This document shows positions 33,383-42,665 of a stretch of 48,193 nucleotides of DNA, in pieces. Position 1 is the stretch's first letter. Each line of letters starts with the position of its first letter. The stretch is from contig MHBE01000066.1 of the NCBI GenBank assembly GCA_001803205.1, positions 1 through 48,193 of the forward strand, given 5' to 3'. Position numbers and translations under genes: made by a program. This DNA is from Lentisphaerae bacterium GWF2_38_69. GTDB taxonomy: Bacteria; Verrucomicrobiota; Lentisphaeria; Victivallales; GWF2-38-69. Below the pieces are notes generated by a model. The model saw only the letters and a list, made by a program, of their open reading frames with translations. It was not told where the DNA came from and made no database searches.

Positions 33383-34987
33383 TTAGTTTTGGAGCGCAAT
33401 CAATTGTTCTTCGAGTTGAGCTAGGATTGGATGCTGAACGAATATCTGAAGTCCATCTATTATTCCGACAATGGCCTCTGCATTTTTGAAAGACCAGCCT
33501 CCATTATTATTGACTATAGCTAGTATTCCATTTCTAAAGTTTATAATAGTGTCGATCGACACTTCCTCATTGCTGATTGATGCTGCAAGCACCGTAAACC
33601 CGTTAATAAGAGTAGTGAGATTTTCAGAATTCCAACCATTCTGACCGTTAGCTATAATCACAAATACACTTTCTTCAATTTTTCTAAAAGCGTCAAAATG
33701 AGTCATAGCGATTGAGTTTTCGCCATATTCAGCTTTAATTGCAGCTCCAATTTTGTCAAAGAGAGGATCAAGTTTAGCTTTGACTGTCGCTGGAGTCTGA
33801 TTTCCTTGAGAGAGATCTATTGTTGATGTAATTGCATCAAAAACTATATCCATGTGCCTGTAAACAGGTTCCTGTGGAAGAGCATTGATAGCACTTAATA
33901 CAGCAATAATCTTGTCAAATGTGGCTCTCTGCTGTGTTGTGAGATTATCATTAACAAGAACTTTTATATTAGTTACTATTGTTTCAATATGTATCATCGA
34001 AGTAGGAACAAATGCACTTTGATCCTGGAGCAGAGCTTCAAGTGATTCCATAATCTGTTTTGTTGCTTCAACACTCTGAGCCTTGTCATTCACAACAGTC
34101 TGGATAGCATATGCAAGGTTAACAAGAGCCATATGATTCTTTGGCTGCAACCCGATTATACCTTCAGCTTCCATTGCATCAATAGCGTCAACAATATTTC
34201 TGGCAGCTTCAGCCTGAGCAGAAGTTATGATTTTTTGTGTTCCCGCCCAATCTATAACATTGTTAGTGAAATTGGTAAAATCGGAGAATGTAAGAGTTTT
34301 ATTATTAGCCTTGTTGACCAGATCAACAATATTTGCTCCATTGGCTATTGCAAAACTTAGAGCGTATTTGAGAAATTCGCCTAATCCCCTGAGTGCTCTA
34401 TTAGAAGGTGTATGACATTGAACGATTTCAATAGTAGGATTGAAATTCATAACCGAAGAAGGAATTGTAGCATGCCATCCACATTTTCTTATAGTAGGAT
34501 TTGTGTAGAATTTCCAGTTTTTGAACTTAAGTTTGGCAGGGTTTGTACCCCATCCGTGAATTTCAGCGCTTTCATTGCTTGCGGTAGCGGCGTCAACTAT
34601 AAAGTTTGTCTTTGCTCCTACTATACAGATAGGAGTACCTGTAACATCTTTCGCAATAAGAAAAGTACCAGCAGTGAAACCATAAATTAGATTATTATTA
34701 GTTAATGTGGTAGTGCCTTCAATTTCAAGAGTTCCATTATTCTTATAGTATTTAGTAACTTCAGTATTCATCTGCCATTTCTTGCCGTTTCCCACAATAT
34801 CTCTTTTCCATGATTCCGGATAATTACAGCCAAGAGGATTTTTTATATAAGAATAAATATTATTCTTGCTTACCGTATAAGATTCAAAAATAACTTCTGA
34901 TGCCATCAAGGTAAATGAATCCAAAATCAAAAAGATAAAAGCCAGAAGAAGAATTGCAGTTTTTTGGGTTAGATTGTTACTGTTCAT
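33383..34987 (-). CDS. secreted helical protein, unknown, with strong ribosome site
   Basis: I do not recognise the family. Residues 1-29 form a signal peptide (hydrophobic AILLLAFIFLILDSFTL, then MASE). Residues about 30-185 look beta-rich with paired Cys (residues near 54, 120, 168 and 190), and the remaining 350 residues are helical with loose repeats of about 40-50 residues, for example NGQNGWNSENLTTLINGF and NNGGWSFKNAEAIVGIIDG. A full AAGGAGGT lies 5 bases before the ATG (34993-35000) and a strong terminator follows the stop, both consistent with high expression. It is downstream of lptD in the same direction but separated by 279 bases, so it likely has its own promoter. Confidence 0.78.
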   Translation of the reverse strand: MNSNNLTQKTAILLLAFIFLILDSFTLMASEVIFESYTVSKNNIYSYIKNPLGCNYPESWKRDIVGNGKKWQMNTEVTKYYKNNGTLEIEGTTTLTNNNLIYGFTAGTFLIAKDVTGTPICIVGAKTNFIVDAATASNESAEIHGWGTNPAKLKFKNWKFYTNPTIRKCGWHATIPSSVMNFNPTIEIVQCHTPSNRALRGLGEFLKYALSFAIANGANIVDLVNKANNKTLTFSDFTNFTNNVIDWAGTQKIITSAQAEAARNIVDAIDAMEAEGIIGLQPKNHMALVNLAYAIQTVVNDKAQSVEATKQIMESLEALLQDQSAFVPTSMIHIETIVTNIKVLVNDNLTTQQRATFDKIIAVLSAINALPQEPVYRHMDIVFDAITSTIDLSQGNQTPATVKAKLDPLFDKIGAAIKAEYGENSIAMTHFDAFRKIEESVFVIIANGQNGWNSENLTTLINGFTVLAASISNEEVSIDTIINFRNGILAIVNNNGGWSFKNAEAIVGIIDGLQIFVQHPILAQLEEQLIALQN

Positions 34988-35266
34988 GTGGAACCTCCTT
35001 ATTTTGTTTTTTCAGTTGAGTTAGAGAATTAGCTCTCTTGAAAAAGATTCTACATATAAGGAGAGATGAACATAAAATTAATTTGATAATAAACTTACAA
35101 TGTTTACCTATTTGTTGAATTAGATCATCATATGTGTCAAATAAAGGTATTGTTTGTGCGGAAATTCAGGATCGCTTTTTGAATTTTTGAAAAATTCTGA
35201 TTAAAGACGGTTTTTGTGGAAGTAAATATTTTTATTTATCCAAAACCTTCTAAAAAGCAAGAGTAC

Positions 35267-37894
35267 CTAGTAGATGAATGGTTCATCAAGAGCATCTTCA
35301 GGCAATAGACTTTCGCGTGGGGAAATTTCATAAACTGGCGCTGGTGTAAACTGAACAGCCACGCTTACGCTTGCATTTGTATATGTACCTACTCCGTTTG
35401 TATTGACATTCTGGCTCAAAGAAGTATTAACAGTTAATTGAATATTGCATGGTAACTGCCTTATGAGAGTCAAGCCTACATTAGGCCAGTAGCCGTTATA
35501 AAAATCTCGAGAAACAGTAATCACTCCGCTTGTTCGATCATTAATTTTAAAATTCAAATTTGTATTCAAATATGAAGAATCCGCAAATGACCTTTGAAAA
35601 TATGTTCCGCTTTCCACCTGTTCCATCATACTCCCCATTGAAAAAGTCGGATTGGTAGAGTTGTTTCTGGTATATACCCAATTTGGATTAATGCTCCACC
35701 CATCTGCAAATTCCCAGGTTCCTCCAACATTTACTGTGCTTAAGCAATTAGCAATATCGGTTCCGCTAAAGAGTCTGCTCCCGTCTATAATTGTTGTTAA
35801 ATTGAAATTTAATTTTTCATTTGGCGTGATATTGATAATATTTCCAAAATCGCCAATGTTATTAAATGTACCAGGCGGTTCACCGATACGGCTATCAGTG
35901 TTAAAAAGGACATCAAGATAGTTTGTCATGCTAGCCCAATTATAAGATTGACTTGATTTCCAACCTCCTCTTCTAGTTTGAAGTCTGTTATCTAGACCAA
36001 ATCTCATGAAATTTTGAGTATCGATACGGTCAATGTCGTCAAAATAATAAAGATATTTACGATCTGTTCCAAAAGGCTGCAAATAAGTATAATCGACATA
36101 CGGCTGGAACACATGTCTTATTCCATTCATATTCCAAAAAGCATTCTTGGCATTGTCCCATGACCGGGAAAATTTTGTATTGAGGGTTAAACCGAATTCT
36201 GGAATTATTCTGCCGGCGGCTCCTCCGCTATTATTGTAATTTACAACTGTGGCTCCAGAATTAGCTTCAGGCGCTTGTGTAGATAAATTATCCATAAGCT
36301 GATCATCGCTTATAGGAATTGAAGAGCTGTTTGTATAGCCCGTTAACCTCAAACCAGCTCTAGGTATTAAGTTAAAACCTTCAAGATTCAATGGATAGTA
36401 AGCAAAGTGAACTGTATCTAGTCTTCCGGAACTATAACCTGTTACATCGACTCCATTTCCAAGAGGTGGAACATAACTAGCTCTTGATCTATTAAAACTT
36501 GCCCATTGCATGTCATAATAGCCGATACTTGTTTGACCCTGGTAGTAAATATTTTTCCATATTTCCTGTCTTGGGGTAGTTAACTTTAAAGTAGGAAATT
36601 CTTGAACAGTTGGAGCAAACGAATTAATTTTTGGACGGAATGTCAAATCTGCTGATAATCTGTCAAATTGATAACTCAAATTAGCATATGTTGGGGGTTC
36701 AGGATCAGTAAAAAACCAATTCTGGTAGTAGTCATTCAAGAAATACAGATCGCTTAAAGCGTTGAACCTGCCTCTGAAATCAAGGCGATCTGTAATATGT
36801 GTCATATTTTTTATATCAAAGTCATATCTGAATGAATTTAAAGGATAATATCTACTGTCGATTGGAGGAGAATAATTCGGATCCATATCGTTTATCATGT
36901 AAATAAATGATTCCGTTTTTGATGCAGCAGTCGAAATATCTGTATAATTTCCAAATCCAAACCCTCTTTTGGTGTAGTACCCAAGCATATTGGTAGTATT
37001 AACTTTTAGGTCAGGACTGTCGTATAGTGCCCAGGAATTGGTATTTTGGATAAAAAATCCGTAGTTTGAGCTTACACCTGCATTAAAATTCCAGAATCCC
37101 AAATCTCTTTTTGGCGGCTTATACATCACAGGAAGCCAAAAAACAGGAACATCACCAACATATATTATATTGTTATAAGCCCAAAAATGATAAGTATCTA
37201 CATTTGGAGCATATTGGGTATGAGTTAAATTGGAAGGAGTGTCTCCAGATGGATATGCATCTACCAAACTCGATTTAAAACTATAAACTGAATGGCCTTC
37301 TACAAAATCAGGACAAGGGCTTATCTCAGCATCAGGGATTACCAATGATCCGTCAGCTTTTCGTGTCGCTCCGTCAGCTACTACTGTCCATCCTCCAAAA
37401 TTTCCCTCAAAACTACCTGTTTGAAAAACACCAGTTCCCATATCCCCGATTGCCTTATCTCCTCTCCACGAAACAACTTCAGCTATAACATCTACTACCA
37501 GCTTTTGCCTTCCCGTAGGATCCATTACAGTGCCAACTACTTTTAACTTTACATTTGGATCTTTTTCCAATCTTCTAAGATCCCAATATTCAATTTCTTG
37601 TCGACTTTTAACAATTCTTGTAAATCTGACATTTCCGGATAAATCGGCAATTTTATTTGTGTTGTTATATACTGCTTTATCCGCGTAAATGATCATATCT
37701 CCTTTTCTGATGAACACATTGCCGTAAGCTACCATATTGTCTCCAATAACATCAAAAGAATCAGCCTTGGCCGTGACGCCCTGAATAGCATTAAGCGAAT
37801 CAATCAAAAAAGCGTTGGAATAGAATGAAAATAGAAAAAAAGTTAGCCAGACAAGCAGGCAAAAAGAAGTGTAAACTTTCTTATAAAAAAACAT
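35267..37894 (-). CDS. lptD: LPS-assembly outer-membrane protein LptD (OstA-like)
   Basis: LptD inserts lipopolysaccharide into the outer leaflet of the outer membrane. A signal peptide (about 1-28, with CLLVWLTFFLFSFYSNA) is followed by an OstA/LptA-like jelly-roll segment: GVTAKADSFDVIGDNMVAYGNVFIRKGDMI-type repeats (here AYGNVFIRKGDMIIYAD) and NKIADLSGNVRF. From about 190 on the sequence is Tyr/Asn-rich with alternating strands ending in aromatic residues, as in a large beta-barrel (PVFWLPVMYKPPKRDLGFW is the LptD-type junction). At 875 residues it is full length. It is direct evidence of a two-membrane envelope. The Cys pairs used by E. coli LptD are not evident. Confidence 0.88.
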   Translation of the reverse strand: MFFYKKVYTSFCLLVWLTFFLFSFYSNAFLIDSLNAIQGVTAKADSFDVIGDNMVAYGNVFIRKGDMIIYADKAVYNNTNKIADLSGNVRFTRIVKSRQEIEYWDLRRLEKDPNVKLKVVGTVMDPTGRQKLVVDVIAEVVSWRGDKAIGDMGTGVFQTGSFEGNFGGWTVVADGATRKADGSLVIPDAEISPCPDFVEGHSVYSFKSSLVDAYPSGDTPSNLTHTQYAPNVDTYHFWAYNNIIYVGDVPVFWLPVMYKPPKRDLGFWNFNAGVSSNYGFFIQNTNSWALYDSPDLKVNTTNMLGYYTKRGFGFGNYTDISTAASKTESFIYMINDMDPNYSPPIDSRYYPLNSFRYDFDIKNMTHITDRLDFRGRFNALSDLYFLNDYYQNWFFTDPEPPTYANLSYQFDRLSADLTFRPKINSFAPTVQEFPTLKLTTPRQEIWKNIYYQGQTSIGYYDMQWASFNRSRASYVPPLGNGVDVTGYSSGRLDTVHFAYYPLNLEGFNLIPRAGLRLTGYTNSSSIPISDDQLMDNLSTQAPEANSGATVVNYNNSGGAAGRIIPEFGLTLNTKFSRSWDNAKNAFWNMNGIRHVFQPYVDYTYLQPFGTDRKYLYYFDDIDRIDTQNFMRFGLDNRLQTRRGGWKSSQSYNWASMTNYLDVLFNTDSRIGEPPGTFNNIGDFGNIINITPNEKLNFNLTTIIDGSRLFSGTDIANCLSTVNVGGTWEFADGWSINPNWVYTRNNSTNPTFSMGSMMEQVESGTYFQRSFADSSYLNTNLNFKINDRTSGVITVSRDFYNGYWPNVGLTLIRQLPCNIQLTVNTSLSQNVNTNGVGTYTNASVSVAVQFTPAPVYEISPRESLLPEDALDEPFIY

Positions 37895-38094
37895 GTACCT
37901 ATTCAGAAAAGAAGTGTAAAATATTAATTAGAATTTTATTAACCAAAGACGATTCTATCCAAATAGGAAAAGTATTACAATAAGCTTTATTGAATTTATC
38001 AAGGAAAACAATGCTATTTTAATGCCAAAACTCTATAAAGTCTGAGTTGTAATAGCAAAACAAAGCATATCATTAACATTTTTGAGGGGAATTT

Positions 38095-38916
38095 ATGACA
38101 AGAGTTGTAGTAATTGGGGCTGCCGGAAGAATGGGAAGGCTTCTTGTAAAAAATATATTGATTTCATCTGATTTAAGACTCGTAGGAGCTATTGAAGCAC
38201 AAGGAAATCCGACTATTGGCTCGGATGCAGGAGCATTAGCAGGTCTTCCTAATTGCGGACTCCAGCTAACTGATAACCTTAAAGGAAGTTTAGCAAATGC
38301 AGATGTGATAATTGATTTTAGCACTGGAAGAATTGTTGAAAACGCAAAACAGGCTTTTTTTAATAATGTAGGAATTGTCATTGGCACGACAGGCCTTGGT
38401 CAGGAAGAAAAAAATGAACTTAAAAAACTAGCAGAGGAAGGCGCAAGAATTGTATGCGCTCCGAATATGAGCGTAGGAGTAAATCTGCTTTTTTATCTTG
38501 CGGGCTATGTTGCTAAAATATTAGGTGATAGCTATGACATTGAGCTTGTAGAGCTTCACCATAACCAAAAGAAAGACGCTCCAAGCGGAACAGCTGTCAG
38601 ACTTGTAGAAATTATGGCAGAAGCCCGTAATATGAGCATGGATAGCGATATATGCTACGGAAGAAAAGGAATTACAGGCACTAGAGCTCAAAATGAAATC
38701 GGAGTACATGCAGTAAGATGCGGAGATGTAGTCGGAGAACACACAATATATTTTTCAACTTGTGGAGAAAGAGTAGAACTCACGCATAAAGCCTCAACCA
38801 GAGAAACATTTGCCCTTGGAGCTCTCAGAGGTGCGAGATTCATTTCAAAATCAGCCCCAGGCTTATATGACATGCAGGATGTCTTAGGAATCAGCAAATC
38901 ATGTTTGGATACTTAA
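38095..38916 (+). CDS. dapB: 4-hydroxy-tetrahydrodipicolinate reductase
   Basis: DapB makes tetrahydrodipicolinate for lysine and diaminopimelate. The N-terminal nucleotide-binding loop is VIGAAGRMGRLL (6-17), followed by VIIDFSTG and VIGTTGL. APNMSVGVNLLFYL and the catalytic region ELHHNQKKDAPSGTA (His155/His156, Lys159/Lys160) are intact, as is GVHAVRCGDVVGEHT. At 273 residues it is normal. GAGGGG lies 7 bases before the ATG. It diverges from lptD. Murein precursor genes glmM and ldcA are elsewhere in the window. Confidence 0.96.
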   Translation: MTRVVVIGAAGRMGRLLVKNILISSDLRLVGAIEAQGNPTIGSDAGALAGLPNCGLQLTDNLKGSLANADVIIDFSTGRIVENAKQAFFNNVGIVIGTTGLGQEEKNELKKLAEEGARIVCAPNMSVGVNLLFYLAGYVAKILGDSYDIELVELHHNQKKDAPSGTAVRLVEIMAEARNMSMDSDICYGRKGITGTRAQNEIGVHAVRCGDVVGEHTIYFSTCGERVELTHKASTRETFALGALRGARFISKSAPGLYDMQDVLGISKSCLDT

Positions 38917-39010
38917 TGAACTTCCTGATATACAACAAAATATTTTAGCATAATCCAAAATTTATTTTTGAAGAAAATATTTCATTACTAAAAGAAATTA
39001 ATAATTAAGC

Positions 39011-39016
39011 TATAAT
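39011..39016 (+). promoter_or_regulatory. candidate -10 box for the HPt/oppF genes
   Basis: A perfect TATAAT lies 32 bases before the ATG at 39048, giving a short leader. No good -35 is visible at 16-18 bases upstream. Confidence 0.35.
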
Positions 39017-39047
39017 ACTTCGTGGGTTTAAATCACTAATACCTATA

Positions 39048-39617
39048 ATGGATATGCAAGTTTTCGATAAAGAAATGGCTTTACATAATGTAATGGGTTC
39101 AGAAGAAATGCTTCATGAACTTATTAATACTTTCATAACTCATAATATCGATGAACAAAGCATGCAAATATTTTGTAATTCGGTAAGAGATAATGACATT
39201 GCATCAATATTCAGAAAAACACACAATCTTAAAAGCACCAGCTTATATGTCGGAGCATCCCTGCTAAGCAAGGCCATAATTAACTTAATTGAATTTACAA
39301 GAAGTATGATTGCAACTGTAATACAAAGCTCATATAAAAATATTGACGACAAGTGCGATGAAAACATAACTCAGAAAGAAGTCGATAATGCTGTAGCAAT
39401 AATTGAACTTAAAAAAACCACTGAACCCGTTTGCTCAATTGTCGAGAAAAACAATCAGGAACTTTATGAAAAATTTACATTTCGTATTGCTTCAGAATTA
39501 TTCAAATTAACTAAAGCCCATGCCTTTGATCCTATTACTCAAATGACAGAAAAAATACTTTTTGAAGTCCAATCGTATAAATCTACTGTTCAGCCTTTTT
39601 TAGATAAAATAATTTAA
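39048..39617 (+). CDS. HPt (histidine phosphotransfer) domain protein
   Basis: A single HPt domain carries the pattern FRKTHNLKSTSLYVGASLLSK, in which His59 is the likely phospho-acceptor (family consensus AHxLKGxxxxxGA). It lies in an N-terminal helical bundle (about 5-110). Residues 110-189 are helical but unrecognised. The 189 residues lack any kinase, receiver or membrane segment, so it would relay phosphate between partners encoded elsewhere. The stop codon is 4 bases from oppF, so the two are co-transcribed. The link to a transporter ATPase is unusual. The consensus Gly after Lys is Ser here, so activity is likely but unproven. Confidence 0.68.
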   Translation: MDMQVFDKEMALHNVMGSEEMLHELINTFITHNIDEQSMQIFCNSVRDNDIASIFRKTHNLKSTSLYVGASLLSKAIINLIEFTRSMIATVIQSSYKNIDDKCDENITQKEVDNAVAIIELKKTTEPVCSIVEKNNQELYEKFTFRIASELFKLTKAHAFDPITQMTEKILFEVQSYKSTVQPFLDKII

Positions 39618-39621
39618 CTTT

Positions 39622-40446
39622 ATGGCTGATCAAAATGCTCTCCCAATCCTTAGAGCTGAAGATGTAAAAATACACTTCCCTGCCTATTCATGCTCTCTAG
39701 CTCAAAAGAAAATATCCTATACAAAAGCTGTAGACGGAGTAAACCTTGAAATCAACGCAGGTGAAACTCTAGGGCTTGTAGGAGAATCAGGCTGCGGAAA
39801 ATCAACTCTTGCAAGGGCGCTTCTTCATCTTGTGCCGCTAACTTCTGGATCAATTTTCTACAATGGAATTGATATTTCCAAGATGAGACATAGAAAACTT
39901 AGAGCTCTTAGAAAAGAATTTCAAATAGTTTTTCAGGATCCTTATGCATCTCTAAATCCCAGAATGACGGTAAGAGCAATTCTCGCCGAACCTCTGCTTG
40001 AACATAATATAGTGCAGAAAAGCAACCTCCAGCACGAACTTGAAAGACTGATGTCGATAGTCGGACTTTCTGCTAAGATGTTCAATAAATTCCCTCATGA
40101 ATTCTCAGGTGGGCAAAGACAGAGAATAGCTTTAGCCAGAGCTTTATCTCTTAAACCAAAAATTCTTGTAGCTGACGAACCTGTTTCAGCCCTTGACATT
40201 TCAGTTCAGGCGCAAATATTAAATTTGATATCAACCCTACAGAAACAAATGGAGTTGTCACTTATTTTTATATCTCATAACATGTCAGTAGTAAGGCATA
40301 TTTGCTCAAAAGTTGCAGTGATGTATTCAGGCAAAATAGTTGAAATGGCAACAACCAAAGATATCTTTGATAACCCTCGGCATCCATATACAAAAACACT
40401 TTTAAAATCAATACCAATTCCCGATCCTATATTAAGGAAACAGTAA
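39622..40446 (+). CDS. oligopeptide/dipeptide ABC transporter ATP-binding protein (OppF type)
   Basis: A cytoplasmic ATPase of the Opp/Dpp class. Walker A is GESGCGKST (54-62), the signature is FSGGQRQR, and Walker B is [12 protein letters not shown]. The C-terminal [13 protein letters not shown] tail, implicated in peptide importers, is present. The N-terminal insert [17 protein letters not shown] is typical of OppF. The length of 274 residues is slightly short (OppF is often about 320). No permease, OppD or binding-protein gene is adjacent, so its partners must lie elsewhere. It follows the HPt gene by 4 bases and precedes an unknown gene by 22. Confidence 0.9.
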   Translation: MADQNALPILRAEDVKIHFPAYSCSLAQKKISYTKAVDGVNLEINAGETLGLVGESGCGKSTLARALLHLVPLTSGSIFYNGIDISKMRHRKLRALRKEFQIVFQDPYASLNPRMTVRAILAEPLLEHNIVQKSNLQHELERLMSIVGLSAKMFNKFPHEFSGGQRQRIALARALSLKPKILVADEPVSALDISVQAQILNLISTLQKQMELSLIFISHNMSVVRHICSKVAVMYSGKIVEMATTKDIFDNPRHPYTKTLLKSIPIPDPILRKQ

Positions 40447-40468
40447 TTGAATATTTCTAAAAAAAACT

Positions 40469-41893
40469 ATGAATAATTTTGAAGACTCTCTAATTAAATT
40501 CTGTTCACAAAAACCTCATTTTATCCTTAAAGAAGCTGAAACTGTTTTAGGAAAAATAAAACCACATAACCAAAGTATCGCAGACTTATTAGAATATTGT
40601 TCTTTGACTTTCAGAGATTTGTCAAAAAAGCAGAATGATAGATTTTTCTCAAGACATCATTTCTTTAAGGGATTTAAATTCAAAATTGAATTAAGTGATT
40701 TTGAAATTGAAAATTCGCTCCTTATTCCCGGACATAAATTTATCCCTTTTTATTTTTCTGATCTATTTTCATCTTCGCTCTCATTAATCGATAATAAAAC
40801 AAAAAAGCCTATCCCTTCAAAAAGAATATCTTTCAAACTTCGGGATTTATATGAATATTATTTTGCTTTCCCCTCTGAAACGATTAAAGAATCTATTATT
40901 GCTGATGACAAAACTAATTCAAAAGTTATAGGAAAAAATCCTGATGGGATTGTAACCATCAGAGTTTTTGATCTTAAGCAATTTTTTAAATCTTTAAATT
41001 GTAACAATTTCAATTTTCTTATTCTAGAAGTATCAGACTGGACAAAAGGCGAATTCATAATAGATATCTGCAAAAATGAGTTAACTTTGGATCAGGAACA
41101 GGCCTACATGTTCGCTGAAGAACTTGAAAGCTCTCTTTACAAAGTATTTGAATATTTTGGCCCTTATATTGATGTACCTGAACAACTTGCATGGGCTTTC
41201 TTCCTTTCAGAAAAGAAAATTTTAAATATCCCTATTATCACACTAGAAGAGGCTTTACATATTTCAGAGAATATTGATTACAAATATTTTGAAGATAATA
41301 GTATTTTGTGGTTTAAAAATGATGATGTTACACTATGGGAGAAAAATTGTGAAACAACCAATAACAACCCTTTTTCCATATCCTCAGGTAAAATATCTTC
41401 AATTGATTCAATTTTTGATGAACTAGGAATCCCTCTTACTTCTAAAGAACTTAATTTATTTATAAATACTTTCGGAGAAAAAGATCTTACTCTCTCGAGC
41501 TTTATCAGCAATTGCCTTCCCGTTCATATTCCATTTAAGGACAAAGCTCAGGAAGTAGCTTTATTAAACAAAATAGAAGAGTTATATGAAAATCCCAGGC
41601 AGATAATATTATTTCCAGATAACAGTAGTGATTTAAAATTTATTCATAGTAGTGTTATCAGACTTAGAAAAATTTTCATTTTTTATTCATTTGAAAAATT
41701 AACTGTAAACCGTTCTAAAGAAGAAGCATCTCTGGCTTATCGAGAAATAAGAGATCAGATTAACTCTTTATCTTCTATTCTATCATTCTATATGAATAAC
41801 CCTGACAATCTAAATCATATAAGTAAAATCTCAGCCTTAACTGATTACATCGAAAACCATTTCTCAATAATAGAAAGTTTTTTAAACAACTGA
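40469..41893 (+). CDS. unknown cytoplasmic protein, 474 residues
   Basis: No family was recognised. There is no signal peptide or membrane helix. The composition is Phe/Ser/Ile/Lys-rich, with an N-terminal helical part and a mixed middle that includes a short beta-rich portion (KVIGKNPDGIVTIRVFDLKQF, FNFLILEVSDWTKGEFIIDI). The C-terminal 150 residues are helical (LRKIFIFYSFEKL, REIRDQINSLSSILSFY). DELGIPLTSKELNLFINTFGEKDLTL could hold a helix-turn-helix-like turn, but this is weak. It follows oppF in the same direction by 22 bases, so it may be co-expressed. No ribosome site stands out before the ATG. Confidence 0.72.
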   Translation: MNNFEDSLIKFCSQKPHFILKEAETVLGKIKPHNQSIADLLEYCSLTFRDLSKKQNDRFFSRHHFFKGFKFKIELSDFEIENSLLIPGHKFIPFYFSDLFSSSLSLIDNKTKKPIPSKRISFKLRDLYEYYFAFPSETIKESIIADDKTNSKVIGKNPDGIVTIRVFDLKQFFKSLNCNNFNFLILEVSDWTKGEFIIDICKNELTLDQEQAYMFAEELESSLYKVFEYFGPYIDVPEQLAWAFFLSEKKILNIPIITLEEALHISENIDYKYFEDNSILWFKNDDVTLWEKNCETTNNNPFSISSGKISSIDSIFDELGIPLTSKELNLFINTFGEKDLTLSSFISNCLPVHIPFKDKAQEVALLNKIEELYENPRQIILFPDNSSDLKFIHSSVIRLRKIFIFYSFEKLTVNRSKEEASLAYREIRDQINSLSSILSFYMNNPDNLNHISKISALTDYIENHFSIIESFLNN

Positions 41894-42123
41894 AAGATCT
41901 TTAAAATTACTAATTTCATTTTTGTAAGACCTTAATATTTACACTTACAATATTGATATCAAAAACTTTTATACCCTTTACGCTTAACTTTTTTTGTATT
42001 TTCATATCAATCTGTATTACAACATTTTATAATATTATATTTTCTTCTTAATATTTTGGCATGTTTGTTGCTTACTTATATCTTGTTTCCTAAGCACTAA
42101 AACCAAATTTATAAGGAAGAAGT

Positions 42124-42615
42124 ATGAAAAAAAGACTCTTAATAACAGGAATATTGACAATGCTGACCATCAGCTCTTACGCTGAACTTGTAACATCCAG
42201 CGTATACACAGGAACTATTACGGAACTTCCCAATCCAGGCACAGTCATAAAAAAAGGTTCCATTTTAGTTAAATTTGACGACACCCCGATAAATGCTCAG
42301 ATCGAAGCATTAAAAGCCGATATAGAAGCAACTAAACTTCTCATTGCAAATAAAAAAGACGATTGCGATAGAGTTACAAAACTTATTGATAAATCTGCTG
42401 TGAGTAAAAATGATTATCAGGACGCTTGTTATGATTATGAAACAGCAAAAGTTACACTCAAAATGAAGGAAGCTGAATTGGCAAAATTAGAAAGCGATAA
42501 GACATGTTTTACAATAGTTGCGCCTTATGATTGCAAAATATGCAAAGTATTCATCATGCAAAATTCAGGAACGGATATTGGACAGGAAATTCTTGAAGTT
42601 GAACGCTTAAATTAG
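42124..42615 (+). CDS. minimal HlyD-like periplasmic adaptor, unusually short
   Basis: A 163-residue exported protein. The signal peptide is about 1-20 (LLITGILTMLTISSYA). The rest resembles the barrel-sandwich/lipoyl half and coiled-coil hairpin of HlyD/RND adaptor proteins: PGTVIKKGSILVKFDDTPINAQIEALKADIE, then an alpha hairpin (VTKLIDKSAVSKNDYQDACYDYETAKVTLKMKEAELAKLES, in part) and ending FTIVAPYDCKI...GQEILEVE. The beta-barrel and membrane-proximal domains of full adaptors (usually about 350-400 residues) are missing. AAGGAAGA precedes the ATG. No ABC, RND or TolC partner is adjacent, so function is uncertain. Confidence 0.78.
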   Translation: MKKRLLITGILTMLTISSYAELVTSSVYTGTITELPNPGTVIKKGSILVKFDDTPINAQIEALKADIEATKLLIANKKDDCDRVTKLIDKSAVSKNDYQDACYDYETAKVTLKMKEAELAKLESDKTCFTIVAPYDCKICKVFIMQNSGTDIGQEILEVERLN

Positions 42616-42640
42616 TTTAAACGATTGCCTTTTTTTACAG

Positions 42641-42661
42641 GAGAGCCAAAGGCTGGCTCTC
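42641..42661 (+). terminator. terminator after the HlyD-like gene
   Basis: GAGAGCCA and TGGCTCTC form an 8-bp stem with a 5-base loop, followed by a broken T-rich stretch. It lies 26 bases past the stop at 42615 and just before the stop codon of the opposing gene at 42666. Confidence 0.7.
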
Positions 42662-42665
42662 ACTT

